64,000 nucleotides of DNA from contig OX595995.1 of NCBI GenBank assembly GCA_951394045.1, positions 1,178,001 to 1,242,000 of the forward strand, read 5' to 3'. The stretch is from Nitzschia sp. DOCU1. Its lineage: Eukaryota; Bacillariophyta; Bacillariophyceae; Bacillariales; Bacillariaceae. Shown here piece by piece: positions 42,088 to 53,036 of this stretch. The position numbers and the translations under genes are program-made. Every line of letters begins with the position of its first letter. Within the stretch, counting starts at the first letter, position 1. The notes below the pieces were generated by a model. The model saw only the letters and a list, made by a program, of their open reading frames with translations. It was not told where the DNA came from and searched no databases.

Positions 42088-43385
42088 TCATACTGGAGAA
42101 TGATACATCCCTCCATCATTATTATCTTTTTGTTCCCGCAATATTTGTTCTCTCAATAAACGTTGAGGTGTCGAATATCCCATGACCCGATCAAAATCAT
42201 CAAACAATGGATCCATCGGCAAAGCCCACGTCCACAAGGGTCCAATCCCAAAGACATCCTTGAGTGGGACTGGTTCTTCTTCACTATCAGTCATGGTATT
42301 GGTAGCCTTTTTCTTGAGGCGATCAATGGTCCCAATTCCCGTCATGAGACCATAAATGACATTCATCAACATGCTGGAGGTAAATAAAAAGGCACAAATA
42401 CTCAATAGAGTCATGATGCGAACCAATTGTACCAAGACGACATTGAATTCACATTCTGCTGAAGTACAAAAAAAGTAATTGTATCCCATCAACAATAAAC
42501 AAAAGGCCGAACACGTCCAAGTATAAATCAAAAACAAAAAGAAATGTTTCATATTTCCAGCTCCCACACAATTATTCATCCAAGGACAATGGTCTGTTGC
42601 AAAAGACAATGAGTTAGAAACCAACACTTGTCATTCGTCTGCTGCTGCTGCTGCTGCCATTGTTTTACTCACGATCCATTCGACTGATACATCGATTGCA
42701 AATCCGACAATGATGCGAGAGAGGTGGTTTGAAGGTTTGACATTGACTGCACATGCTCAATCGTTCTTGCGTCCTCTGCGCTTCGGTAGGTACTGCCGAC
42801 GGTGGGACACTTCCCGGATCTGTTAACGATGTTTTGATATGTGACGCCAATGCCAGTGTACAAAAGACTGAGTATAACCAACTCCACGCCCAAAAAATGC
42901 CACCCGTTCGAGCCAAAAATACAATTGTCAATTCGGAATAGCCCAACAAGATCCAGACCATCATGGCCATGATAGTTCCTGCTGGATCACCTTGATTTAA
43001 CCAAATGCCATCTTCTTCGGTTGTGCCCACACTACACGCCCACGACAAGTCATTAAACTCATCTCGATAATAAGAGGCGTCGTTAGTAGTTTCTGCCGCC
43101 GCCACACAACACGAGTGCCAGCAGGATGCCACTGGAGACAATCGAGCGTGACTCTTATTGTTGTCCTTGTCATACGAAGATTCCAAGGGCATGGGAGTAT
43201 TCTATAAAGACGAAGGACTTGTTAGCGTGGAAGGCTACTGCAACAACCGACATGGACAAACTTGGACGTACCGGATCATCTCGATAGGGTTGTTCGCTTC
43301 CTATCCGTCGATATCGAATGTTGTCTTGAGAGGACCGTAAGAAATTCGGACCTTGTTCCATGGTCATGGTATTCGTATAACTCAT
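42088..43385 (-). CDS. DHHC-type palmitoyltransferase
   Basis: Three exons on the minus strand are inferred: 43385-43272, 43201-42673 and 42593-42088, with introns of 70 and 79 bp; the product is 382 residues. Splicing of exons 2 and 3 rebuilds the catalytic motif DHHCPWMNNCVG within a complete zinc-binding Cys-rich domain (CSQCQTFKPPLSHHCRICNR). Four membrane segments are visible: two before the DHHC region (TIMAMMVWILLGYSELTIVF and FWAWSWLYSVFCTLAL) and two after it. The topology is the usual one, with the active site cytosolic. The protein transfers palmitate to Cys of target proteins; targets and compartment are unknown. The intron splits the first His codon of DHHC. Confidence 0.88.
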
Positions 43386-43994
43386 AATTTTAGTAGTGAT
43401 GTATAATAATTGAGTGATGCAATAATGTAGTAGTAAGAAGAAAATGAAGGAATGCTACAAAGCGTGGATTACGATCAACGATGAAAATGACGACATGTTT
43501 CACGCCGCCATGGTCGATGAGATGCCAATGGCAATATGCACGTTGTCGTGTATGCGTAGTGCTCGCTCGGAAGAATGCCAATGGAAGGGCTTGGCGAGCT
43601 CGGAGGTAGAGATGGCATATATCACAACGGATATAGCGACCATGTGTGAATACGTCAGTGTGGTGGAATACTTCGACTACATCACAGAAGAAAAGAAAGC
43701 CCCACGCGTCAACGTCAATGACGGCGTCACTTCCACTTTGAATCATGCTTCTTCGTTGAGAAGAAGATAGCTACTTTGTATTGCTGTTCCATAGTATCAC
43801 CCTCGTTTTTCTTCTTTGTGGTGCTGGAGCATTGCGTCGTGTGAACGTGGTGTGTCTTGTTGGAGCCGCTTTATTTGCTCTACGGAGAGTGTCCAAGAGT
43901 GTCCTTTCGTTCGCCCTAACGGATTCGGATGGAAACCGCAGCGCAGCTGCCAATAGTAGCTCCGTGATTTCCATTGATTGAAGCAAGCAAGGCA
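43386..43994. other. Divergent intergenic region between palmitoyltransferase and PH/EDR2 genes
   Basis: About 610 bp. Two overlapping frames of 108 (plus, 43444-43770) and 118 codons (minus, 43390-43746) occupy the same DNA without domains or signal peptides; neither is supported. Promoters of both flanking genes are expected here. Confidence 0.4.
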
Positions 43995-46697
43995 ATGACA
44001 TCTACAGCTTCCTCTTCCTCTCCCACAGCATCCCCGTATTTACAATATCGTCCCGTGGTAACATCATCCCATACTGCTGCCACTAGACATAATACCAGTC
44101 CTCGCGATCCTACAATTCGACATGCAGGTCGAGCTCATATTCGTGGCAAAATTCGTCGCGTATGGCGGCCTCGCTATTTAGAATTGTGCGATACGGGTTT
44201 GGTGAGATATTATGAATTGCCACCGACTGCCGATGTTACCTTGCCAGAAGATTCCGATTGGGATCATGTCAATATGATTCCCAAAGATACCCTAGTGATT
44301 TATCATGCTCGTATTATTGATGTCACGACATTACGAGATTTGCATGTTGGCCTTCCAAAAGGTTCCTTTGGATTCTTATTTCGAGGACAACGACAAGCCA
44401 GTCCTTTGGAGTTATTGCCTCCATCAGGTGGCACAGATCCCAATCCACCACGGGAATATTTTTGTGCTGTCTCAACATTGGAAGAAGCACAAACCTGGGT
44501 CATTGTCTTGCAATGGGCGGCATCGATATGGAAAGCAAGTACAATCGTCCCACATGGTGGAGAAGCTGTGGTGGGCGCAAGTAGCATGAATTTTTTGGGC
44601 GATTCGTGTACTACTTCCAAACAACGAATGGTATCGCCACCACCACCGACCTATGATATATCGATACCTTCACCACGCGAAAATGAAAGTGTCAGTGTCA
44701 ATAGTGGAAGTATTGGAGCTGCGACTACTACTAGTACTGCCGATTCCATGGGATCTCCTACGGTGGTCATTACTCGGACACCCAAACCAAAACCAATGGG
44801 ACGGATTGTGGTCACGAAAATCAATGGCTATGAAATTGCACGAGTGCCTTCGTCATCTCTAGGAGCTTGGCTCTTGTTATTGGAATGGCAAGTCGCGTAT
44901 CAAGTCAGTTTATTATTAATTCAAGGCTCTTTGGTCGAAGAACGACGATTGTTGCGAACCCCGCAACAATTGATGCGATTACTAGAAGAATTATTGGGTG
45001 AAGTCGATTCGAAAATATCGCTGGGTTTGATTCACGAATGGAAATCCAAATTATTGCAACGACCCTTGCCTCCGACGCGACTTGACGAATATGGCGACAA
45101 TGCCCATCATCAAGTTCCTCGTCGTATTATGGCATCCTTTACCTTGGTGGATCAATTGTTACGAGCCTTGGCCATGGATGCCAATATTGTCAATTCCAAA
45201 GCTTTGAAGCGATGTTTGGGATTGGATTCTTCCTCTGCTAAAATTCAGGTTTATCAACCAAGTTGGTGGAAAATACCGACACCTCGACAATTGGAAGAGT
45301 CTTTGACGTATCGACAAACGCGGAATGTACCTGAAGATGATATGGATGCCTTTGTCAAACAATGGTTATCTACATCTAGCAGCAGCAGCAGCACTAAACG
45401 ACCATTGGCCCCAAACACACAACAAGATTGGAAAACAAGCACCTTTTTATGGGTAGCACAACGACCGTGGATGGTATTGACAGGGGCAGGAGTCGGATTG
45501 GCCTTGTCGGTACCATTGGCGCGAGTCTATCAACAAGTCATGGTAGTGTCATTGTCTATACGATTGGATGTTCTCATGGGAAGTTGGTGTTTGGCGGCCT
45601 ATATTGGAAAAGAATACTTTGGTAATGGAAACAACCACCATTCAAGTCAACATCAACAACGGGGTGGCAAGTTGACGTCGCGGTCCTCAGTACGAAGTGG
45701 AGTACGAACGGCACGAATGGCTTCACGGCCGCCATTGGCCGCGTCGTCGAGGAATGATGACCTGTCTTCGGATGGCAGCAAGTTTCATCATTCGTCATCC
45801 TCGCCCGTCGTTGTGACGGCGCCTCCATCTTCAGACGACGATGAGTTTGTGGACGCTTCGTCGGTAGACTCCAAGGACGATGATGATTTGGATTATCTGG
45901 AACATCACGAAGACGATGACCAAGCCAGCGTCTTGGTGTCCAAACTTTCGTCGCCCTTACCACAATATCCTCAAAACAATGGAGAATCATGTTGGTCCAG
46001 CCCACCCGACAATTCTATTTTTCGTGTCCGCGGCACGAATTATCTGGAAGATCGCATCAAAATTCCATCGGGACCGTCTCCTTTTATTTGTCGTGGTGTC
46101 GATGTATGGTTGACCGACAATCCCGAACGTCACATTGCCCGACACCCTGCGGTCTTGAATGGAAAATTGCGGGAACAAGACACTTTTTTGGTCAATTTCT
46201 TGCTTCCCTTTGGCAATTTCGTCTCGTACTTTACCGTTCCACCTCTTGAACAATTCCCCGACAAGCAGCTGGCGACTGTCTGGAGTCGATTTGTCAAGGG
46301 CGATCAACAATACCGTGACAAGCGTTTGAAGTTACTACCCGTCGTCATGGATGGTCCCTGGATTGTCAAGGCCGCCGTGGGGAATGGGACCGCACCGGCA
46401 CTCTTGGGAAAAGTCATTCCTCTTCAATATTACTTTCAAGAAAGGCAATCCTCGTCGGATAGCCACAGCAAGGCCGTCTATGAGGTTGACGTTATTATAA
46501 CGGCTTCGAGTATTGCCAAGGGCATTTTGAGTGTCGTCAAGGGACATACCAAATCGTTGACGATTGCCTTTGCTTTTATCATTGAAGCTGCCGAACAAGA
46601 GGAATTGCCCGAGACCGTTCTATGTGCCTTTCAGGTCCATCAATTGCATTTGGAAGATTGCCCACATTTGCCCGAATGCAATTTGGATGAAATATGA
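43995..46697 (+). CDS. PH domain and EDR2_C (DUF1336) protein
   Basis: Single exon, 900 residues from the ATG at 43995 (the frame begins at a TTG 21 bp earlier). A PH-like domain lies at about 45-165 (HIRGKIRRVWRPRYLEL; AQTWVIVLQWAASIW). A hydrophobic stretch at about 492-535 (WMVLTGAGVGLALSVPLARV onward) is probably a membrane hairpin or anchor. The C-terminal EDR2_C/DUF1336 domain (about 664-895) has FRVRGTNYLEDRIKIPSG, DTFLVNFLLPFGNFVSYF and GPWIVKAAVGNGTAPALLGK. Plant EDR2-like proteins combine PH, START and DUF1336 domains in lipid-linked signalling; a START domain is not evident here. An acidic Ser/Asp linker lies at about 595-650. The role is probably lipid binding at membranes. Confidence 0.82.
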   Translation: MTSTASSSSPTASPYLQYRPVVTSSHTAATRHNTSPRDPTIRHAGRAHIRGKIRRVWRPRYLELCDTGLVRYYELPPTADVTLPEDSDWDHVNMIPKDTLVIYHARIIDVTTLRDLHVGLPKGSFGFLFRGQRQASPLELLPPSGGTDPNPPREYFCAVSTLEEAQTWVIVLQWAASIWKASTIVPHGGEAVVGASSMNFLGDSCTTSKQRMVSPPPPTYDISIPSPRENESVSVNSGSIGAATTTSTADSMGSPTVVITRTPKPKPMGRIVVTKINGYEIARVPSSSLGAWLLLLEWQVAYQVSLLLIQGSLVEERRLLRTPQQLMRLLEELLGEVDSKISLGLIHEWKSKLLQRPLPPTRLDEYGDNAHHQVPRRIMASFTLVDQLLRALAMDANIVNSKALKRCLGLDSSSAKIQVYQPSWWKIPTPRQLEESLTYRQTRNVPEDDMDAFVKQWLSTSSSSSSTKRPLAPNTQQDWKTSTFLWVAQRPWMVLTGAGVGLALSVPLARVYQQVMVVSLSIRLDVLMGSWCLAAYIGKEYFGNGNNHHSSQHQQRGGKLTSRSSVRSGVRTARMASRPPLAASSRNDDLSSDGSKFHHSSSSPVVVTAPPSSDDDEFVDASSVDSKDDDDLDYLEHHEDDDQASVLVSKLSSPLPQYPQNNGESCWSSPPDNSIFRVRGTNYLEDRIKIPSGPSPFICRGVDVWLTDNPERHIARHPAVLNGKLREQDTFLVNFLLPFGNFVSYFTVPPLEQFPDKQLATVWSRFVKGDQQYRDKRLKLLPVVMDGPWIVKAAVGNGTAPALLGKVIPLQYYFQERQSSSDSHSKAVYEVDVIITASSIAKGILSVVKGHTKSLTIAFAFIIEAAEQEELPETVLCAFQVHQLHLEDCPHLPECNLDEI

Positions 46698-46899
46698 TGA
46701 CCACGAGAATGAATTTGTTTGTATGTGTAGTGGTATTGGAAAAACTCGATCGTGAACAATGTGCACCCTACTCCTAGCTACTCTTGGGTCGTAGTAGTTA
46801 TTAGCCTGTTTTTAGAGCGGTAGCATGGATAGAATTGTGAATTCTCTATCTTACAGCCAATGCGTGAATCGTATTCACTGTGGGGTGGTGCTGGCTTGC

Positions 46900-47723
46900 T
46901 CTTTTAGGCGGTCGTCACACCGACATCGCTTTGCAGCCATTGATTGAAAGGGAATGAAGAGAATGCCTCAAGACCACGTGAGGCGAAGTTCGAAATGAAG
47001 AAGGAATAATGGAATGGTTTCGATGTTTCCGGCAGTTTGGTGAACCCCAACACCACGATTTCTTCTTGCTTATGCCCTCAAGCAGTTTCGTGCGTGGTGG
47101 GAAGAATATCAATATCAACGATGATAGTCATCTTCCTCGTATGTACTAAGAAGTTCCTCCTCCGAGGCGCGCATCAATAATAATGAACTGTACTGAGTCT
47201 TGGAGCATGCGCTATTTGAAATGACCCTATCACAACGTAATAGCGCGGGAGGACCGAAGTCGGTCGAGAACAACAAAAATGTCTGCCGTCGCCTACTTCC
47301 GCCTGAAATGCCCACTAATCATAATCACAAATTATGATACCTGCTGTTTTACACGACGACAACCCGCAACCCTTCAATCACAATATCCATCTTGTTGGCT
47401 GTTTTGCTTCTTGGTGAACCCCGCCTTATTGCTTTTCTTGAAACCCTTTTTTGTTTCACCAACTACTTCTTGTACGTAATACTACCACCACCAGCTTGCC
47501 TCAGCCACCACAGCATAATGACGATGCGTTTCTGACTTTGTCGTCCTTGTTCTTGTCCTCCTCACAGCAGCACAAGAGGAGTATCGTCCTCATCCACTAC
47601 TAATAGCCGAGGAGGTAGAATACCACCGACGAGGGGAGGCAATAGAAGTTTCGCCAACGAACAAGAACAAGAACCAGGATCACGAGGAGGAAGACTATAC
47701 TTCATCACAACACTAGCAAGACG
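46900..47723 (+). repeat. 5' flank of copy A, duplicated upstream of copy B
   Basis: 46900-47170 matches 57190-57470, and 47200-47723 matches 59780-60429, so a long upstream segment was duplicated with the gene. Both hold the presumed promoter and 5' leader, with AAGAACAAGAACAAG-like purine-rich sequence before the ATG. No separate gene is seen in this stretch. Confidence 0.75.
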
Positions 47724-50700
47724 ATGATGGACGAGGCAGCAGCGTTATTGTTGGAGGAACGAGGACAACACGAGCATGAAGACGGAGGGTCGTGGTGGAA
47801 CCTTGTTGCTACTTGTTTCCCCTTCCCATCTTCTTCTACTACGTCATCCAAGTCCACCACCCATAAGAAGACGAAGAACTATCTTTTACTACTCCTTCTG
47901 CTGGCCCTCGCCCTTGTTGCTGTTCTATCGAGATTGAATTTGTTCCCACCACCAGCAGCAGTAGCAGTATCTTCTGCATCGTTGCTGATGCGACTCCACG
48001 ATCAGGATGATGCAGCCGGACGTCGTGACCACCAAGAAATCCCTTCGCCGACGACGGTCGTGAGAAAGAGCGTCCTCGATTATGCTGATGTCGTTGGTAC
48101 AACAAGAAGTACTATCAGTGACTCCGAGGACGCAACTAGAAACAAGATCACCAAGACCAAGGACAATCCAGCAACTACCCCGATGATCAGAGCGAGTATG
48201 ATTCCTGAAAGAGGGGAGACGAATCCTTCTCCTCATGGTAGTAACAGCAAGGAACGCGGGGGTGATTTGTCCCACCCCGCCACGAGCATAATATTTGTGC
48301 CAAAAGACGCTGATGGCGAGGATACCATCTTTCGCAAGGAAGAAGGGGGAGTAGTAGACCAAGGTGGTAATAGACAGCTCCAACAAGAAAATGACGACTG
48401 CGCTCTCTCCGAAGAAACACCTTTCGTTTTCGAAGTTCTCGTGCAGATCAACAGCACAGAGAACTGCACGGGTCCTGCAGCTGATGGAACGCTTGTCGTT
48501 TTGAGCACAAACGACCAACGACAACTCGAAGATAGCATGGTGGACTCGTATAACATGTTGAAAGAGCGATATTGCGATCCTTACTTCCGCAACTTATCCA
48601 GCGCCAACATTGTTCGACAAGGAGTTTCTCCCTCGTCGTCACAGCAGGGGGGCTCGTCCTTGACTTTGGAAATCCAAGTACTGGGAACTCTAAGATGCCG
48701 CAACCAATCAGTAGTAGCCGCGCAGCAGGGCTGCAATGTTAATGAGATTGGGCTGTTCGATTTTCCACAAGAACAAGTAGATCTTCAAGACCCAGCATCA
48801 TGTTTGTGTACCAAATCCTCGAATGATACCACATCTATCATTGCAAGCAACCGGGGTCCCACCGAGGCAGAGTTCATGGAGTACTTCGGTCTCCGTTTTG
48901 CCACGGTCGCCCCTTCCCTAGACTGTCCGGATCTGCAAGTCGCTGAATGTGCTTTCGGTACGATATTTCAGTCAGCCTTGGTGGTCACGTTTCCCGACCC
49001 AGAAGCAGCCAGAAATGCGAGTGAGCTAATTGGACCTTTGACATTGAGGACGCTCAACGACCTCTACAAGAATGTTAGCTACGCTGACTTCCGAGTTTTC
49101 CAGACCGTCAGCGTCGTTTTTCAAGAAGGTCGTCGCCAGCTCCAGGAAACTGGCGACAGTACCAGCATTCCACCGTCTTCGTCCCCTGGTATCTTTCCGG
49201 TTCCGGCGAATACGAGTAGTAGTCTCGTAAATGGAACTGAAGCGGCGCTTGGTAGCTCCAACAGCTCATCAACGTCTCCATCGGAATCCCCCACAGTCGA
49301 TGGTGGTAACACGAGTTCTGAGCCGCTTACAGCTATCCTCTACATCATTGGGGCTTGTGCTCAATGTGGAAGTGATCTCTTCTTCGACAACGATGTAAGT
49401 GTAAGAAGACGCCTTGATGACGCGGCACCATCGTTCCAAGAAGCAATGAATGATCGTCCTTCGCGAACGCTGCAAGAAGCTATCAACGCCAGCACCACCA
49501 AGTCCAACTGTTTCTTGCCCATCGACTCCGTGGTCGGCGAGGCACCTGTCCCGGCAATCGCGCAGTTCAAAGACACTCTGGAAGGGCGACTTCAACTCGA
49601 GATTACACAAATCCAACAAGTGGACATGGAAGGCATGGTCGTGGATGGCAGTTTTGACAGTGCCGTCTATCGTTACCCTTGTTCCGACATCATTTCCACG
49701 TTCAGCAAAAATGTAACGTTGGAGCTACAGGTCATATGCGATGCTGCTCCGGAGTTATCCGACGACGACAAAACCATGATTGGATCAGCGTACGCCAATT
49801 CTTACAATGGCCTTCGAAGTACAGTGTGTGATCCATTCAGATTGGAGGTCACTTCCGCCAAGGTTGTTGAATCAGGTGACTTGCGGGTCGGTGGCACCAT
49901 CTTACCACTGATGATCGAAGTCACGATGGTTTGCTACGGCTGCGATCCGCTGGGGACCAACGTCTACGGAATTCCTGATTTCGTCTCGTCGATGGCGGAT
50001 GCGTCGACGCCAATCAACGGGACTCGAAGATATCTGTCTGCACCGAGTGACATGAAGACTCGCCGTGACCAGGAAACAGGGACCTGTGCCTGCAACTCAA
50101 CCCTGCCCCGGCGTGCGCCGGTGGAAGCTGATGTCACTGACGCTCTTGACCTATCCTTGTTGCAACAACAAGACCTTGTCGTAACATGCCTAGGGAACAC
50201 TACTACGTGCGACTTCGGGACGACCTTCAATACAAGTGCTCTATTCGAAGTTCAACTCGATGGCTCCCTTGCTCCTCTAGAAGTAGCAGAGGTCATGCAA
50301 ACTGCGTTCACAAATGCATTGAACAGGCTGATTGGCAGCGGGAATGCTACCCAGTGTAATTCACTGTTTGGCTTTGTTATAGATACTGAGGTGTTTCTCA
50401 ATTTTGTGTACAACAGTGTGGAGAGAAGCGCCAACGAGACGGCAAGGCGTCAACTCCAAAACCTACCAACAGTGGCTCCCACGTCAGACTTGACGTTTAT
50501 GTTCTCTTGGTCTGCATCCGGAGTCAATACCACCGAAGCTCCGAGCACCGCTCCAACGGTTCAAGCTGGTGATACAGCATTTTTCCTTGTTGATGCATTT
50601 GGGCTGTGTAACGGGTGTCCAACGGAACTTGTTTTCAATGACAACGTTAATGCCCGCAGACGAGTCGAGGATAAAATCACTGCTGACGAGTCCGACAGTA

Positions 50701-53036
50701 CTTCAATGACAGAGTTTCGGTTCTTGCAAGAAATAACAGGGCTGGAACCAGAATCCGAATGCTTCTGCCCAATCGGATCGGTTCAGATTGTTACCGATTT
50801 CGAGCAGATTTCGTTCCTTGAAATCATCCAAGAGGAGGTTGCCAAGATAAGCAACGCGACCACAGTATCAGAAGCAGTATCCGGAATTACAAGAGTCGAG
50901 TGCGTCGACGAGACACCGTTCTCCACCACTATCGACTTTGCATTTTCGGCATTCGAGTGGGTTGTGAACAATCCAGAAGACGTTCAAGGCCTTGGCGATG
51001 CCATTGCAAGTATCTACAACGGGCTGGTGGAAGAGTTCTGCGATGAGTACTTTCGCAATTCGGTATCTTTGACGTACGTCATTGGAAGTTTGCAGCGCGT
51101 ATCCTCGCAGCGGCACGACAGAGACTTGCAGAATACTCAAGGATGTTTCAATTATCGTGCCACATTCAACGTTGAAGGTCTCTGTCGGGGGTGTCAAGCC
51201 CTTGGAACGCCAATCCCGCTATTCGGTGACAGTAGTACCACAAGTCGAAAGTTAGATGAAGTCACAAGACAACCTTCGCCGCTATCAAGGCAGCAGCGCC
51301 GTCTTCAAGAAGCCGGATCTACATGTATCTGCGACAGCACGTCGATTTCTCAACGAAGTGCTCCCAGTCGAGAGGCGATCCGGGCTGGATTGCAAGCAAT
51401 GATAACTTCATTGCCTTGGGCGCAGAATCCGTCAATCTGTGGTCTTCCAGTCCAAGTCGAGATTCCTTGTCCTATCATACCAACAGGTCCTTCAACCACA
51501 ATGACCGTAAGGTTCTACGCTCGTCGCTTCAATAATGGGTGTTTGACAGCCGCCGATTTGCTGCAGATCGCTGCCGATTTCACAACTGCGTTCAATTCAA
51601 GAGAGCAACTGGAACGCTTCCCATGCGAACCACAGTACCTGCAAGTTTCCAACGTCGTCATCGACCCGTCCACCCTTGCTGGCTGCCGTCGTGAACTGTT
51701 GAGGGGTGGCACGAATGACGACGGAGGTGAATCCCAAAGTCATGGAGACGTTTCGAGGCAACTCCGCCAAGATTTTTCTCTGATGCCAGTATCCATGACG
51801 ATCACTGGCAACATCTGGGCGACCAATCTTGCTGCGATTCTAGCAGGCGAAGGCGCCACTCTGATGGCTGCCGCATCCGATATCACGGCGATAAGCGGGG
51901 GTCTTTACGAGGTATACACTGGAAGAGCTACCAATTCTCCCAGCGCCATGCCATCCGGCTTTCCAAGTAGTTTTCCGAGTGCCTTCCCATCGGAATTTCC
52001 CAGTGACGAACCCAGCAAGAGTCCAAGCGCCGATCCCTCCCGTAAACCTTCGCGCTTTCCATCGGCGTCACCGAGTACTCCGTGGCCATCTAGTGTCCCA
52101 AGTACTGAATTATGCAATACTTTGTCAGCCTCGTGTACCGGAAATCTGAAAAAGGTCCAAGATTGGTGTAACTCTTTGACAGGTAATGCCAAATGCTGTG
52201 TAAATGGTGTATGTTCCTGGAGTGGAGAAGCCACCATCTCCACAGGAGCGTGCGTTGGCCAGGCTGCTTGCCTGTTTGCATCCTCGTTGACAACCATCAC
52301 CGTGGGTCAGAATTCATGCTTTGGAGCGCTAGCATGCAGCTACATTGCTGCATCAGGCACTTCTGTGACAATTGGCGACAATTCTTGCACCGGTGATAGT
52401 GCGTGCTATTATGTTGGTAGGTTGGCGGCCACCGAAGTGACGATTGGCGCCGGATCCTGCACCGATGTTAATGCGTGCTTTTATGTTGGATCGTACGGGG
52501 CCGCCATAGCAATCGAGGCCAACTCTTGCACCGCTAATAGTGCGTGCTATTATGTTGGAGTGAACGGGGCCGCCATAGCAATCGAGGCCAACTCTTGCAC
52601 CGCTAATAGTGCGTGCTTTTCTGTTGGTAGGGACGTGGCCACCAAAGTGACGATTGACGGTGGATCCTGCACCGCTCAGAGTGCGTGCGCCTGGGTTGGC
52701 CTCCACCGTGCCGACACCGTGACGATTGGCGCCGGATCCTGCACCGGTTGGTATGCGTGCTATGATGTTGGAGTGGAACGGGCCGCCACCGTGGCAACAG
52801 GCGCCGGATCATGCACCGCTAGTGGTGCGTGCTATGTAGTTGGTAGAAACACTGCCACTACCGTGACAATTGGCGCCGGATCCTGCACCGATATTAATGC
52901 GTGCGGAGAACTTGGTCGATATAATGCCTTATCGGTGGAAGTTGTGAAATCGTCTTGCGACTCGGCTTGCGGAGGCACCTGTTCTTTGTTTGACCCTGCC
53001 GCCAAGGTGACGTGCAACGGCTGCGTCTGCACTTGA
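47724..53036 (+). CDS. Large membrane-anchored surface protein with modular repeats and Cys-rich beta-repeat tail (copy A)
   Basis: Uninterrupted frame of 1770 residues, ATG at 47724. The family is not recognised. A cytosolic tail of about 50 residues precedes a signal-anchor helix (YLLLLLLLALALVAVLSRLN). About 1300 extracellular residues follow, with three loosely repeated modules that share (A/M)xSYN(M/G)L..(Y/V)CDP(Y)FR segments, C-x-x-C-x-x motifs (CAQCGSDL, CYGCDP, CNGCPTEL, CRGCQALG) and many N-glycosylation sites. A Pro-Ser linker of the xFPS type lies at about 1405-1455. From about 1508 a tail has ten units near 24 residues, SCTxxxACxxVGxxxAxxVTIGAG. This looks like a diatom surface adhesin or wall protein; the Cys-containing tail is plausibly a beta-solenoid. 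Function unknown. Confidence 0.8.
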   Translation: MMDEAAALLLEERGQHEHEDGGSWWNLVATCFPFPSSSTTSSKSTTHKKTKNYLLLLLLLALALVAVLSRLNLFPPPAAVAVSSASLLMRLHDQDDAAGRRDHQEIPSPTTVVRKSVLDYADVVGTTRSTISDSEDATRNKITKTKDNPATTPMIRASMIPERGETNPSPHGSNSKERGGDLSHPATSIIFVPKDADGEDTIFRKEEGGVVDQGGNRQLQQENDDCALSEETPFVFEVLVQINSTENCTGPAADGTLVVLSTNDQRQLEDSMVDSYNMLKERYCDPYFRNLSSANIVRQGVSPSSSQQGGSSLTLEIQVLGTLRCRNQSVVAAQQGCNVNEIGLFDFPQEQVDLQDPASCLCTKSSNDTTSIIASNRGPTEAEFMEYFGLRFATVAPSLDCPDLQVAECAFGTIFQSALVVTFPDPEAARNASELIGPLTLRTLNDLYKNVSYADFRVFQTVSVVFQEGRRQLQETGDSTSIPPSSSPGIFPVPANTSSSLVNGTEAALGSSNSSSTSPSESPTVDGGNTSSEPLTAILYIIGACAQCGSDLFFDNDVSVRRRLDDAAPSFQEAMNDRPSRTLQEAINASTTKSNCFLPIDSVVGEAPVPAIAQFKDTLEGRLQLEITQIQQVDMEGMVVDGSFDSAVYRYPCSDIISTFSKNVTLELQVICDAAPELSDDDKTMIGSAYANSYNGLRSTVCDPFRLEVTSAKVVESGDLRVGGTILPLMIEVTMVCYGCDPLGTNVYGIPDFVSSMADASTPINGTRRYLSAPSDMKTRRDQETGTCACNSTLPRRAPVEADVTDALDLSLLQQQDLVVTCLGNTTTCDFGTTFNTSALFEVQLDGSLAPLEVAEVMQTAFTNALNRLIGSGNATQCNSLFGFVIDTEVFLNFVYNSVERSANETARRQLQNLPTVAPTSDLTFMFSWSASGVNTTEAPSTAPTVQAGDTAFFLVDAFGLCNGCPTELVFNDNVNARRRVEDKITADESDSTSMTEFRFLQEITGLEPESECFCPIGSVQIVTDFEQISFLEIIQEEVAKISNATTVSEAVSGITRVECVDETPFSTTIDFAFSAFEWVVNNPEDVQGLGDAIASIYNGLVEEFCDEYFRNSVSLTYVIGSLQRVSSQRHDRDLQNTQGCFNYRATFNVEGLCRGCQALGTPIPLFGDSSTTSRKLDEVTRQPSPLSRQQRRLQEAGSTCICDSTSISQRSAPSREAIRAGLQAMITSLPWAQNPSICGLPVQVEIPCPIIPTGPSTTMTVRFYARRFNNGCLTAADLLQIAADFTTAFNSREQLERFPCEPQYLQVSNVVIDPSTLAGCRRELLRGGTNDDGGESQSHGDVSRQLRQDFSLMPVSMTITGNIWATNLAAILAGEGATLMAAASDITAISGGLYEVYTGRATNSPSAMPSGFPSSFPSAFPSEFPSDEPSKSPSADPSRKPSRFPSASPSTPWPSSVPSTELCNTLSASCTGNLKKVQDWCNSLTGNAKCCVNGVCSWSGEATISTGACVGQAACLFASSLTTITVGQNSCFGALACSYIAASGTSVTIGDNSCTGDSACYYVGRLAATEVTIGAGSCTDVNACFYVGSYGAAIAIEANSCTANSACYYVGVNGAAIAIEANSCTANSACFSVGRDVATKVTIDGGSCTAQSACAWVGLHRADTVTIGAGSCTGWYACYDVGVERAATVATGAGSCTASGACYVVGRNTATTVTIGAGSCTDINACGELGRYNALSVEVVKSSCDSACGGTCSLFDPAAKVTCNGCVCT
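52250..52960 (+). repeat. 72-bp tandem repeat encoding SCTxxxACxxVG units
   Basis: About ten units of roughly 69-72 bp encode the Cys-rich tail of copy A. Two adjacent units near 52495-52620 are nearly identical at the DNA level, indicating recent slippage or unequal exchange. Confidence 0.85.

Noticed and set aside
43390..43770. Two overlapping frames of 108 and 118 codons on opposite strands
   Set aside because: Neither shows a domain, signal or homologous feature; the DNA is the promoter space between two divergent genes.
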